Assembly (NCBI GenBank): GCA_003671055.1
Contig: QWPV01000006.1
Span: 1 to 38,185 of the forward strand
From: Planctomycetota bacterium
GTDB lineage: Bacteria; Planctomycetota; Phycisphaerae; Phycisphaerales; SM1A02
Length of the DNA: 38,185 nt
Reading direction: 5' to 3'
The position numbers and the translations under genes were made by a program. Position 1 is the first letter of the stretch, and the number at the start of each line of letters is the position of its first letter. The notes under the pieces were generated by a model. The model did not search any database. It was not told the DNA's origin and saw only the letters and a list, made by a program, of their open reading frames with translations. Positions 8,206 to 16,650 of this stretch are shown piece after piece.

Positions 8206-8600
8206 GACGCGCTCCGTTCTTGCAGCACAACTAGTCGAGGGAATGACTGCACAGCGCGTGCCTGCGTGGGCGCGGATTCTGCTTCTGGCCGTCGCGCACG
8301 GTCGAGAGACGCCGCGATCGAACCGAATCGCACAATTTCTCGGCCCAATGCAAGGATGGAAGGAAGCGGGAGCCCATTGATGACACCGCCTTCGGCAGGA
8401 ACTGCCGAGCGGCTTATGAGGTGGTGCGCAATGCTGTCGAGTCGCTGCGTCATGTTCGGCAATCCTTGCCGTGAATCGATCACTCCGGATCGAGCGGGCG
8501 ATGAGCCCACGGTGTCCATGCAATCACGATGCCAAGCGCTCATGACTCGACGGAATGTCGGACCTTCACGCTGCGTCCACAGCGAAGGAATGTGCCGCAA
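8202..8600 (-). CDS. Small protein of unknown function upstream of flgF
   Basis: This is an open frame of up to 132 codons on the minus strand whose TGA overlaps the flgF ATG by 4 bases. Internal starts at MSAWHRD and MTQRLDS are possible; the latter gives about 83 aa. The part from MTQRLDS onward has codon use like neighbouring genes and a plausible helical segment (LPSILALGREIVRFGSIAASLDRARR). No signal peptide or membrane helix is obvious. I do not recognise the family. The overlap and the flgF Shine-Dalgarno inside its end support a real first gene of the flagellar operon. The exact start is not settled. Confidence 0.45.
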   Translation of the reverse strand: MRHIPSLWTQREGPTFRRVMSAWHRDCMDTVGSSPARSGVIDSRQGLPNMTQRLDSIAHHLISRSAVPAEGGVINGLPLPSILALGREIVRFGSIAASLDRARRPEAESAPTQARAVQSFPRLVVLQERSAS

Positions 8601-8720
8601 GAAGAGTGGAGCGACCGATGAACACCAACCCTATGTCGCTTGAAGACAGCACGGATTTTTGCCCTCATCTAGAGCGCGGCGACGCTCGCTGTAGCGCACA
8701 CCTCAGACTCGGTCATCTCG

Positions 8721-9842
8721 ATGAAGCCTTCTCGAATTGTTGCGGCGACTTCCACGCCTGCCCCGCCTTCGACGCGATCGAAGGCAGCGCGCGCAGCAAT
8801 CGCAGTGGCTCCTTCCTCAGACTCTCCTTCGCGAGCGATCTCCGCATCGTCGCGGCGGCAGCAGCGGTCGCAGTCGCAGTCAGTGTCGACACAGGCTCCG
8901 CGCAAACAAGCGACTGCGACGGAACTACCGGAGAGTTTCAGCACAGCGCTGCGGAGTTTCCTCACGCATCTCAAAGTTGAGGCTGGTCTAGCAAAGTTGA
9001 CGCTTGAAGCGTATGAGCGTGATCTGCGTGACCTCTTCGTCGATTTGAGCGCACGCGGCGTGACCTCGATTGCAGCAGTGGGACCAGAAGCGCTCTTCGA
9101 ACATGTGCGATGGCTCACGACGGAGCGCGCGCTTGATCCCAACAGCATCGGACGACACGTCGTCACCGTGCGCGTGTTTTTTCGCTATCTCCACGCGACG
9201 CAGAAACTCGCCAATGATCCTGCGCGATTGCTCGAGCGCCCAACCCGGTGGAAGAAATTGCCGCACGTGCTTTCGCCTGGCGACATGCGCAAACTCGTCG
9301 AGGCGCCGTTGCCAGAGCACGGTGATCTCTGGCTTCGCGATCGTGCGATTCTCGAAACGATGTACGCGAGTGGATTGCGTGCTTCCGAGGTTGGGTCGCT
9401 GCGATTGAATCAATTCAGCGAAGTCGCTGGTGCATTGCATGTAGTGGGCAAAGGGTCGAAGCACCGCATGGTTCCGGTCGGCGAGCACGCGCTACGTTGG
9501 ATTTCGCGATGGCTGCAAGAATCGCGCGCGAGTTTCGTGCAAGCGGATGAAGGGCGCGCGGAGTTTCGCCTCTTCGTGAGCGTGCGCGGAAAGCCGCTTG
9601 AGCGAGTTGCGGTGTGGCAACTGGTCAAGAAGTACGCAGCAATCGCCGGACTTTCGAGAGTGCATCCACACGTGCTTCGCCATTCATTCGCGACGGATCT
9701 GTTGCGTGGTGGCTGCGACCTTCGCACTGTGCAGGAGTTTCTCGGACATGCCAGCGTTGTCACCACCGAGGTGTACACGCACGTCGATCGGTCAAAATTC
9801 AATGAAGTGCTGCGGAAGTTTCACCCGCGCGCGACGGGTTAA
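8721..9842 (+). CDS. xerD: Tyrosine recombinase XerD/XerC family
   Basis: This is a site-specific recombinase of the type that resolves chromosome dimers at dif. The SAM-like N-terminal core-binding domain starts near FSTALRSFLTHLKVEAGL. The catalytic domain has the full active-site set: Arg in SGLRASEVGSL, Lys in GKGSKHRMVP, HxxR in HVLRHSFATDLL, His in LGHASVVTT, and Tyr in EVYTHVD. ERPTRWKKLPHVLS resembles XerD more than XerC. The frame is 373 aa, but Xer proteins are about 300. The first roughly 70 residues are a low-complexity Ser/Arg/Ala/Gln segment, and a GTG at 8883 would give about 319 aa, so the start is uncertain. No integrase-type context is present. Confidence 0.9.
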   Translation: MKPSRIVAATSTPAPPSTRSKAARAAIAVAPSSDSPSRAISASSRRQQRSQSQSVSTQAPRKQATATELPESFSTALRSFLTHLKVEAGLAKLTLEAYERDLRDLFVDLSARGVTSIAAVGPEALFEHVRWLTTERALDPNSIGRHVVTVRVFFRYLHATQKLANDPARLLERPTRWKKLPHVLSPGDMRKLVEAPLPEHGDLWLRDRAILETMYASGLRASEVGSLRLNQFSEVAGALHVVGKGSKHRMVPVGEHALRWISRWLQESRASFVQADEGRAEFRLFVSVRGKPLERVAVWQLVKKYAAIAGLSRVHPHVLRHSFATDLLRGGCDLRTVQEFLGHASVVTTEVYTHVDRSKFNEVLRKFHPRATG

Positions 9843-9878
9843 GGATTGTTCCCCGAAGAGAGCGGCGCCGAATCATCC

Positions 9879-9884
9879 GATACT
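9879..9884 (+). promoter_or_regulatory. -10-like hexamer of zwf
   Basis: GATACT ends 8 bases before the zwf ATG. The spacer between xerD and zwf is only 50 bases and contains no Shine-Dalgarno. Confidence 0.4.
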
Positions 9885-9892
9885 CTCCCTCT

Positions 9893-11395
9893 ATGCAATC
9901 GCCTGATCCCTGCACACTCGTAATCTTCGGTGCTTCTGGCGATTTGACCTCGCGCAAGTTGATCCCTGCGATGTACGAGCAATTCGCGCGCGGCGCGTTG
10001 CCCGAGTCCACCGCGATTCTCGGCGTGAGTCGCACGGTGAAGACCGACGAAGAGTGGCGCGCGGAACTGAAGCCGTGGGTCGCAGCAAACGCAGATGGTT
10101 ACGTGGAGTCGACATGGGAGGTTTTTGCATCGCGCGTGCATTACTTCGCGGGCGACGCGACGAAAGCGGAGTGCTATCCACCATTGCGCGCGCGGCTCGA
10201 TGAGATTCAAGCAGTGCGAAAACTCCGCGACAACTTGCTCTTCTTTCTGTCGGTTGCACCATCACTCTACGAACCGATTATTGCGCAGATCGATGCCGCG
10301 TCCTTCGTCACAGAAGGAAAGCGCTGGTGCTCGATCAGCTCAGTCGCGAAGTCGTGGCAACGCATCATCGTTGAGAAGCCATTTGGTCACGACATTTCGA
10401 GTGCGGAGAGTCTGAATCGTGCGCTCGGCCGTGCGTTCGAAGAAGAATCCACCTATCGCATCGATCACTACCTTGGCAAAGAAGTTGTGCAGGCGCTACT
10501 GGTCTTCCGCTTTGCGAACGCGATCTTTGAACCGATTTGGAACTGCCAGTACATCGATCATGTGCAGATCACCGCTGCTGAAACAGTCAGTGTTGGTCAA
10601 CGCACAGCGTTCTTCGATCAAACAGGCGCACTGCGCGACATGATTCAGTCGCACCTGTTTCAGATTCTCGCATTCGTTGCGATGGAGCCGCCGTCGAGTT
10701 ACACCGCGGACAATGTTCGCGCGGAGAAAATCAAAATCGTTGATGCGTTGCAGGTTCCGACTGCAGCCGAGGTGATGAGCCACTGCGCGCTCGGACAGTT
10801 CGCGGCCGATGCGAAAGAAGGCGCGTATCACGAACTTGCAGGTGTTGCGAGTGGATCGACAACAGAGACGTTCGCCGCGGTAAAACTGCATTTCGATAAC
10901 TGGCGCTGGGCAGGCACGCCGTTCTTTCTGCGCACGGGTAAGAAGCTCGCGAAGAAGAAGACGGAGATCGTTGTGCAGTTCAAGCCGCCAGTAGCAAATC
11001 TCTTCCGCACGATCATGCCCAACGCGCCCGAAGCGAATCGCATCGTGATTGAGATCGCGCCGGGCGAAGGATTCTCATTGCGTTTCTGCGCCAAAGTTCC
11101 GGGTCCTGGCATTCACATTGATGCTGCGGACATGCGTTTGGATTACGCGAGTCAGTTCAAGGCGGATCCGGTCGAAGCCTATGGTCCACTCATCCTCGAC
11201 GCGATGCGCGGTGATCAAACGCTCTTCAAGCACAAGACCGAAGTCGAGCGTGCGTGGAATGCGGTGATGCCATTTCTCGATGCGCGTTCAGCAGAAGCGC
11301 GCGCGAACATTCATGCGAACTACGCGTGCGGCTCGTGGGGACCCGAGAGTGCAAACGCGTTACTCGGTGCTGGTCGTCGCTGGAATGACGCGTAG
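9893..11395 (+). CDS. zwf: Glucose-6-phosphate 1-dehydrogenase
   Basis: This 500-aa cytosolic enzyme oxidises glucose 6-phosphate to 6-phosphogluconolactone with NADP. It is the first step of the oxidative pentose phosphate (and Entner-Doudoroff) route. The coenzyme loop FGASGDLTSRK is at residues 12-22. The substrate-binding/catalytic signature RIDHYLGKE is at residues 189-197. EKPFGHD (161-167) and the C-terminal FKADPVEAYGPLILDAMRGDQTLF block are also typical. The length is normal. pgl, the next enzyme of the pathway, follows after 36 bases. Confidence 0.97.
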   Translation: MQSPDPCTLVIFGASGDLTSRKLIPAMYEQFARGALPESTAILGVSRTVKTDEEWRAELKPWVAANADGYVESTWEVFASRVHYFAGDATKAECYPPLRARLDEIQAVRKLRDNLLFFLSVAPSLYEPIIAQIDAASFVTEGKRWCSISSVAKSWQRIIVEKPFGHDISSAESLNRALGRAFEEESTYRIDHYLGKEVVQALLVFRFANAIFEPIWNCQYIDHVQITAAETVSVGQRTAFFDQTGALRDMIQSHLFQILAFVAMEPPSSYTADNVRAEKIKIVDALQVPTAAEVMSHCALGQFAADAKEGAYHELAGVASGSTTETFAAVKLHFDNWRWAGTPFFLRTGKKLAKKKTEIVVQFKPPVANLFRTIMPNAPEANRIVIEIAPGEGFSLRFCAKVPGPGIHIDAADMRLDYASQFKADPVEAYGPLILDAMRGDQTLFKHKTEVERAWNAVMPFLDARSAEARANIHANYACGSWGPESANALLGAGRRWNDA

Positions 11396-11418
11396 ACAAT
11401 CACTACACGCTGAACGGG

Positions 11419-11424
11419 TAGGCT
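11419..11424 (+). promoter_or_regulatory. -10-like hexamer of pgl
   Basis: TAGGCT ends 7 bases before the pgl ATG. It might allow pgl to be transcribed apart from zwf, although the 36-base gap would also suit a shared transcript. Confidence 0.28.
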
Positions 11425-11431
11425 GCGCTCC

Positions 11432-12250
11432 ATGACGGAATCCGGCGACGCCCATCTTGATGACAACGAACCCTACGCGGTCGATGAGTCCACAGCGACC
11501 GCGCCTTTGCTTCGAGGGAAGGTGCATCTCGCACGCAATCGTTTCGATGTGTACGACGCGCTGATGGCCGACCTCGTCATGCATGCATCGCAATGCGTTC
11601 GGCAGTTCGGCGATTTCCATCTCGCGCTCTCGGGTGGCTCCACGCCGATGCCGTTCTATGAACAACTCATGACGGATCCGCGCGCGCGTGGATTTCCGTG
11701 GGCGCGCACGCATCTCTGGATGGTGGACGAGCGATGCGTTCCCTTCGATCATGAGAAATCGAACTGGCGGCAGATCGAAGAGATTCTCGTGGAGGCTTCA
11801 GACATCCCGAAGGAACAAGTGCATCCGATGCTCGCGTATCTGCCGGATGCCGATGTGCTCTACGAGAAGGAACTCCGTGATGTGCTCGGCTGGAGAGAGA
11901 AGGGCCACGATCGACTCGATTTCGTGCTGCTCGGCATGGGCGATGAAGGACACACTGCAAGTCTGTTCCCACATTCCGAAGCGCAGGATGCTGACGATCG
12001 ACTCATTGTCTTCAATCGCGGCGCGACAGTTGTTCCACCGGATCGATTGACGATGACCTACTCATTACTCAACGCATCGCGATTCATCGCGCCACTCGTG
12101 TTGGGCGCGGGCAAGGCGTCGATGCTCGCGCGCATTGCGAAAAACGTCGACGACTTTCACGAGATTCCGATTATGGGCATCAAGCCACTCGCGGGCGAAC
12201 TCAAGTGGTTCATCGACTACGCGAGCGCGGGCGGCGCCAACGCGGACTGA
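11432..12250 (+). CDS. pgl: 6-phosphogluconolactonase
   Basis: This 272-aa enzyme of the DevB/Pgl (sugar isomerase-like) type hydrolyses 6-phosphogluconolactone. The family blocks FHLALSGGSTPMPFYEQL, WMVDERCVPFDHEKSN and LLGMGDEGHTASLFPHSEA are intact. An N-terminal extension of about 40 acidic residues precedes the domain. Placement right after zwf supports the assignment. Its 3' end overlaps the convergent uvrD gene by 34 bases, so the two transcripts must be antisense there. Confidence 0.95.
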   Translation: MTESGDAHLDDNEPYAVDESTATAPLLRGKVHLARNRFDVYDALMADLVMHASQCVRQFGDFHLALSGGSTPMPFYEQLMTDPRARGFPWARTHLWMVDERCVPFDHEKSNWRQIEEILVEASDIPKEQVHPMLAYLPDADVLYEKELRDVLGWREKGHDRLDFVLLGMGDEGHTASLFPHSEAQDADDRLIVFNRGATVVPPDRLTMTYSLLNASRFIAPLVLGAGKASMLARIAKNVDDFHEIPIMGIKPLAGELKWFIDYASAGGANAD

Positions 12251-14370
12251 GCGAACGCGAGTTCGCAGCCACGCCGCGCGACGGAAGAACTCTCGAGTGC
12301 AGCGAGCATCACGCGCAGGATCGGCGCATCAATCGGCGTTTGGTCTGCAGCACGCTTAAATGCGTCGAGCGCTTGTTGTGTTTCTTCGATGAGCGCGTCG
12401 TCAATGAATCGACTTCGCGCCGTCGCGTCGCCGCACGAAATCCAGCAACACTCCGATGCGCGAGTGACTGCAACGTAGAAGAGTCGGCGTTCACTCTCGA
12501 GTGCACTCGATCTTCCATCGGTCTTCGAAGCATCCTTCGTATCGAAACATTCGCTCTGCGCTTCGCTCAAGATGGGCATCCGACCTTCATCGCACTCGGG
12601 GACAAAGACGTGCTTCCATTCAAGTCCCTTCACGCGGTGGACTGTCGTCACGCGAAGGCACTCATGCGTTGGCACGCCTTGTGTTGTGTCCACAGCGCGC
12701 ACGATCTCGTCGAGCGCGCGCAGCGTGCATGCGCTCTCACGCGCAAACCCTTCGAATACTTCGTACGCGCGCAAGCATGCCGCAACCGACTCTTCACTTC
12801 GAAATGCCGCCAGCGCTTCGCGAAATTCAATCTCGCGTCGCAACATACGAATGACCACCGCCGCGCCGCAAGGTTCTTCGGCGAGTCTCGATGCCTTCAT
12901 CAACACGCTGCCCATGTGCCGAAGCGCGGCCGACGCTGCAGGGAAAATGCCTGCGAGTTTGTGCGCGGCTTCATCGAAGAGCACATCCGCAATGCTGCCG
13001 CCAGTCGTGCGAACTCCTTCGATGACTTTCACGATGCCTTGCTTCGTGACTTTGCGAAAGGGGCGATTCACAAGCACGCCGAGCATGCGCGCAGTTGCAT
13101 CGTCAAGAGGATCTCGAAAGCGCTCCACGAGGGTGAGGTACTGCCGAAGCAGCGCAAGCGAAGGATCCTCCACAAACGCGTTGTGTTGATCGACCGTGAA
13201 CGGAATCTCCGCAGCGAGCAGTCGCCACTGCATACCGAGCAATTGCGTCCAACTTCGACCGAGCACCACCATGTCGCAAAGTGGCACATGCGTAGCGCGA
13301 AGAGATTGGATGTCATCAATGAGCGCATCCGCTTCCGCGAGATTGACTTCGGGCTCCTCGCTCGTTTCTTCTGGCGCGGTGCGCAGCACGATGCGCGATG
13401 GCTTGCGCGGATCATGCGCGAACAAATCTTTTGGCACGCGCTCAGTGGAGACCGCTATCGCGTTCCAGGCGCATTGGGCGATCGCTGCGCCGAATCGAAA
13501 GGATCGCGTGAGTGGAAGCGTGAGATGCGGATGTGTGCGAAAATGGCGTGCGAATCCTCCGCGAATGAAACCGCTGCGTGCGCCGCGCCATTCGTGAATC
13601 GTCTGATCGTCGTCACCGACAACCGTCACGCGCGCGCGACTGCTCGCGAGCAGCGTGAGCAGTCGAAACTGTGCGAGATCAACATCTTGGAACTCATCGA
13701 CGACGATGTGCTCAAAGCGCGCGGCGAATGCACTTTCGCCGCGCGGAGTTTCAAGTAATCGCACAGCATCTGCGGTGAGATCATCGAAGGTGCGAAACCG
13801 CTCACTCGCGCGACGCTTTTCGAAGCGCGAATAGACATCCACTAGGAAGTCATCGTCAGAGTGCCCCGCATGACTCGGCAACACGAGCATCGATTTCCAT
13901 TCGCGAATCGCTTCGAGGCAACTCTCCGCGTCACGCCCGTCGTCCTCTTCGGGCTTCTCGCTGCGATCCGCGAGCGCCTCGCGTGCGCACTCGCCGACTG
14001 CGCGAAGGATCGAGATCTGATCAGTGAGTAACGGCGCCTCGTCAATCATCCCTTGGCGTTCTGCTGCGCGAATCAACGCGTAACTGAGTGCGTGCCAGGT
14101 CTGCACTTTTGCGGCATCGGTCGATACACGCAGCGCATTCAACTTTCGTTCGAAGTGCAACTGCGCAGCCTTGTTGAACATCACTGCGCGAATCTGCGCG
14201 GGCGGCACTTCATGTTTCTTCACGAGGTGCGCGATGCGGTGCGCCATGGTGGTCGTCTTCCCGCTGCCCGCAACCGCGAGCACGGTGAGGTGCGCGCTCG
14301 GTGGAGCAGCGAGGACGGCCTGCTGTTCAGCAGTGAGTTGCAGCGCCGAGGCTGCGGGCGCGCTCGTCAC
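12217..14370 (-). CDS. uvrD: UvrD/PcrA-family SF1 DNA helicase
   Basis: This 717-aa ATP-dependent 3'-5' helicase acts in repair and replication restart. All SF1A motifs can be read: Q-motif LTAEQQAVL, Walker A AVAGSGKTTT (33-41), Walker B IVVDEFQDVD, motif III VVGDDDQTIHEWRGA, motif IV LTRSFR, motif V TVHRVKGLEWKHVFVP, and motif VI RRLFYVAVTRA. The GTG start overlaps the ruvX TGA (GTGA), so it is translated after ruvX. The C-terminal roughly 60 residues beyond motif VI lack the typical PcrA tail, so it may be a divergent UvrD-like helicase. Confidence 0.93.
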   Translation of the reverse strand: MTSAPAASALQLTAEQQAVLAAPPSAHLTVLAVAGSGKTTTMAHRIAHLVKKHEVPPAQIRAVMFNKAAQLHFERKLNALRVSTDAAKVQTWHALSYALIRAAERQGMIDEAPLLTDQISILRAVGECAREALADRSEKPEEDDGRDAESCLEAIREWKSMLVLPSHAGHSDDDFLVDVYSRFEKRRASERFRTFDDLTADAVRLLETPRGESAFAARFEHIVVDEFQDVDLAQFRLLTLLASSRARVTVVGDDDQTIHEWRGARSGFIRGGFARHFRTHPHLTLPLTRSFRFGAAIAQCAWNAIAVSTERVPKDLFAHDPRKPSRIVLRTAPEETSEEPEVNLAEADALIDDIQSLRATHVPLCDMVVLGRSWTQLLGMQWRLLAAEIPFTVDQHNAFVEDPSLALLRQYLTLVERFRDPLDDATARMLGVLVNRPFRKVTKQGIVKVIEGVRTTGGSIADVLFDEAAHKLAGIFPAASAALRHMGSVLMKASRLAEEPCGAAVVIRMLRREIEFREALAAFRSEESVAACLRAYEVFEGFARESACTLRALDEIVRAVDTTQGVPTHECLRVTTVHRVKGLEWKHVFVPECDEGRMPILSEAQSECFDTKDASKTDGRSSALESERRLFYVAVTRASECCWISCGDATARSRFIDDALIEETQQALDAFKRAADQTPIDAPILRVMLAALESSSVARRGCELAFAQSALAPPALA

Positions 14371-14828
14371 TCGTCGCCTTCATCCTGCGCATCGCACGCA
14401 GTCTCGCCACGCTTCATACGCAGGTGGTCTTCCAAGATCGCGCAGGCCGCGAGCGCATCACGCAACGCTTTCTTTTCGCCGTGCGTGCGTCCAGTGCGAT
14501 TGAGTCTGTGCTCAGCATCGAAACTACTCAGTCGCTCATCTTGAAACGCCAACGCGACGCGAGGCAACTTCGGAAGACGCGCAAGAAGTTCGGTCGCAAA
14601 CGTCCGCACGAGCGCAGCCCGCGGGCCTTCCGTGCCGTCCATGTTGTAGGGAAGTCCGACAACCACGCAGTTCGGGCCGTATTCATCGATCATCGCGAGT
14701 GCGGCGACCACTTGCGCCTCCGGTGTAGATGCCTGCACAACTTCGAGTGGCTGCACGATGCCTACGACATCATCGCCGGATGCGAATCCAGTGCGACGAT
14801 CGCCAAGGTCGATGCAGAGGTAACGCAT
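14367..14828 (-). CDS. ruvX: RuvX/YqgF-family RNase H-like nuclease
   Basis: This 153-aa protein has the YqgF RNase H fold. It is annotated as a putative pre-16S rRNA 5'-end nuclease or Holliday-junction resolvase. The N-terminal DLGDRRTGFA block carries the catalytic Asp7. VVVGLPYNMDGTEGP, ALAFQDERLSSFDAE and KKALRDALAACAILEDHL give the remaining acidic residues. The length is normal. It lies 3 bases after manC and overlaps uvrD by 4 bases, so manC-ruvX-uvrD behaves as an operon. Confidence 0.92.
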   Translation of the reverse strand: MRYLCIDLGDRRTGFASGDDVVGIVQPLEVVQASTPEAQVVAALAMIDEYGPNCVVVGLPYNMDGTEGPRAALVRTFATELLARLPKLPRVALAFQDERLSSFDAEHRLNRTGRTHGEKKALRDALAACAILEDHLRMKRGETACDAQDEGDE

Positions 14829-14831
14829 GTG

Positions 14832-15932
14832 CTATCGAACGGAGAGCGGTGCACGCTCCGCGGCTTCTTTCACTCGTTCACTCATCGCTGCGGGACAGAC
14901 AAGCGTTGCGTCCTTTGTGTGCACGATGACGAGATCCTCGCAGCCAACAGTCGCGATGACATGCGTCGGATCATCACTGAGCACAAGGCAATTTTTCGAT
15001 GCGACATTTGTCCAATGCGCATTCGATCGATTGCCCTCCGCGTCAGCTTCGAGCACTTGTGCGTAACTGGGGTAACTGCCGATGTCGAGCCACTGCAGAC
15101 TCATCGGAAGCACGCACACGCTGAAACTATGCGTGCCATCACGCTTCGAGGCTGGCTCCATCACCGCGTAGTCAATCGAGATTTTCGGCAGGGTTGGGTA
15201 GACGCGCTCAAGTGATTCGTGCTGCGCGGGCGTATCCCAGTCCTTCGCGAGCGCGCTGATTCCCGCATGATTTTCCGGTCTAAACTGCTCGACCGCGCGA
15301 AGAAACGCGCGCGCCGAGAAAACAAACATACCGCTGTTCCATCCGAAAGCGCCGCTCGCGAGATACTGCTCCGCGCGTGCCTTGTCGGGCTTCTCTACAA
15401 AGCGCGTCGCTTGAAACGCTGCATCGAATCCAACGATCGCGTCGCCTCGCTCCACGTATCCATACGCAGTCGCGGCGTAGGTTGGCGTGATCGCGAAAGT
15501 AACGAAGCGCGTTGGATCCGCTTCCACAACTTTGAATCCCTCTTCGAGCCGTTTGCGAAACGCTTCACTCGGCTCGATGATGTGATCGCTCGTGAGCACC
15601 GCGAAGATCGCATTGGGATCTCGCTTCGCAAGTACCGCCGCAGTCAGCGCAACTGCGTTGAGTGTGTCGCGACCCATCGGCTCGCCGAGATAGTTGTCGT
15701 TGCAGAGTCCACGCAGCGCATCGGCGATCGGCTGACGAAATCCTTCCGCGCTGCACACAAGACGATGCGATGCAGGAATCAAACCTTCGAGCCGATCCCA
15801 TGCCATCGCAAGCAGTGACTGCCCGCCAAGAATCGGAAGAAGTTGCTTCGGATGCGCTTTGCGAGAGAGCGGCCACAAGCGCTGACCGCTTCCGCCGGCC
15901 ATGATCATCGCGTAGCGAGGTGACTGATGCAT
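14832..15932 (-). CDS. manC: Mannose-1-phosphate guanylyltransferase
   Basis: This is an enzyme of about 366 aa forming GDP-mannose from mannose 1-phosphate and GTP, for glycan or lipopolysaccharide synthesis. The nucleotidyltransferase signature AGGSGQRLWPLSRKAHPKQ is near residues 12-30. Later blocks are VLTSDHIIEP, TAYGYVE, FVEKPDKA, GAFGWNSGMFVF and the Asp/Glu-rich DIGSYPSYAQVLE. There is no fused isomerase domain, so it is the single-function type. The frame opens at a TTG at 15941, but ATG 15932 (MHQSPRYAMIM) sits 7 bases after a TATCTT and is preferred. It heads the manC-ruvX-uvrD unit. Confidence 0.93.
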   Translation of the reverse strand: MHQSPRYAMIMAGGSGQRLWPLSRKAHPKQLLPILGGQSLLAMAWDRLEGLIPASHRLVCSAEGFRQPIADALRGLCNDNYLGEPMGRDTLNAVALTAAVLAKRDPNAIFAVLTSDHIIEPSEAFRKRLEEGFKVVEADPTRFVTFAITPTYAATAYGYVERGDAIVGFDAAFQATRFVEKPDKARAEQYLASGAFGWNSGMFVFSARAFLRAVEQFRPENHAGISALAKDWDTPAQHESLERVYPTLPKISIDYAVMEPASKRDGTHSFSVCVLPMSLQWLDIGSYPSYAQVLEADAEGNRSNAHWTNVASKNCLVLSDDPTHVIATVGCEDLVIVHTKDATLVCPAAMSERVKEAAERAPLSVR

Positions 15933-15939
15933 GAGTGGC

Positions 15940-15945
15940 AAGATA
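15940..15945 (-). promoter_or_regulatory. -10-like hexamer of manC
   Basis: TATCTT on the minus strand ends 7 bases before the preferred ATG (15932). It overlaps the alternative upstream TTG, which makes that start unlikely. Confidence 0.4.
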
Positions 15946-15953
15946 CGGCAGCG

Positions 15954-16598
15954 TCAGGTTGTTCCGCGAAGGCGGAGCGCTTTGGTGACGAGCAATTGCG
16001 CGCTAGCGACTTCTGGGTCGATCGCGAGAATCCGTTCGACGAGATTCTGCGCGGCCGAACGGTGTTCGCCGAGTTGAAGGAGCACGAGTACGGCGTCCTC
16101 CGCGAATGGGTGACTTGACGCGGCGTGTCCACCGGCAGCGGAGCCAGAAGCGCCGCTTGAGCGAGTGGTCGACAGAAACCCGTCGACCTTGCCCTTCAGT
16201 TCAACCACGATGCTCTCGGCGGTTCGCTTGCCGATTTCCGGAAGCGTTGCGAGGAACTTCGGGTCTTGCTGCACGATCGCCTCGGCTACTCGGGAGGGCG
16301 AGACTTGCAGCGCGCGAAGAGCCTTCCGATTTCCGATTCCCTTGACCGTGGTGAAGACTTTGAAGAACGCTCGATCGCTGCGGGACTGGAATCCGATCAA
16401 CTTTGGAACAAAGCTTGACCCTTGCCCCTGTCCTTCAAGGTAATTTATGGTGAAAAAGCCGACATCTGCACCGATCTGCATCGAAAGCGATGGGATGTCG
16501 TATCCAGGCACCGCGACTTCGTAGACGAACGAGCCGACGGAAAGTTCGGCGTTACCGTCTTCAATAGCGAGGAGTGTGCCTGTGAGTTGGCTGATCAT
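15954..16598 (-). CDS. ruvA: Holliday junction branch-migration protein RuvA
   Basis: This 214-aa protein binds four-way junctions as a tetramer and directs RuvB. The N-terminal OB domain begins MISQLTGTLLAIEDG. Two helix-hairpin-helix motifs follow (FTTVKGIGNRKALRAL and LATLPEIGKRTAESIVVELKGK). A flexible Ser/Gly/Ala linker leads to domain III (AEDAVLVLLQLGEHRSAAQNLVERIL), which contacts RuvB. The length is near the usual 200. ruvB and ruvC are not in the window. It is followed by manC in the same direction after 21 bases. Confidence 0.95.
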   Translation of the reverse strand: MISQLTGTLLAIEDGNAELSVGSFVYEVAVPGYDIPSLSMQIGADVGFFTINYLEGQGQGSSFVPKLIGFQSRSDRAFFKVFTTVKGIGNRKALRALQVSPSRVAEAIVQQDPKFLATLPEIGKRTAESIVVELKGKVDGFLSTTRSSGASGSAAGGHAASSHPFAEDAVLVLLQLGEHRSAAQNLVERILAIDPEVASAQLLVTKALRLRGTT

Positions 16599-16625
16599 TT
16601 TTGCTGATTTTCTCTGAAGATCGAC

Positions 16626-16631
16626 TCTATA
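16626..16631 (-). promoter_or_regulatory. Possible ruvA -10 element in AT-rich spacer
   Basis: TATAGA on the minus strand lies in the AT-rich 52-base gap between plsC and ruvA, 27 bases before the ruvA ATG. This would give a short leader of about 20 bases. No clear -35 is seen, and ruvA may also be read through from plsC. Confidence 0.3.
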
Positions 16632-16650
16632 TCGTGCATTTTCGATGTAA

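Noticed and set aside
8721-9842. Phage or integron integrase
   Set aside because: The sequence is closest to housekeeping XerD, and no phage genes, att repeats or tRNA adjacency are found.
12205-13758. 517-codon open frame on the plus strand
   Set aside because: It is exactly antisense to uvrD, whose helicase motifs are all intact; the translation is His/Arg/Cys-rich without any domain, typical of a codon-bias shadow.
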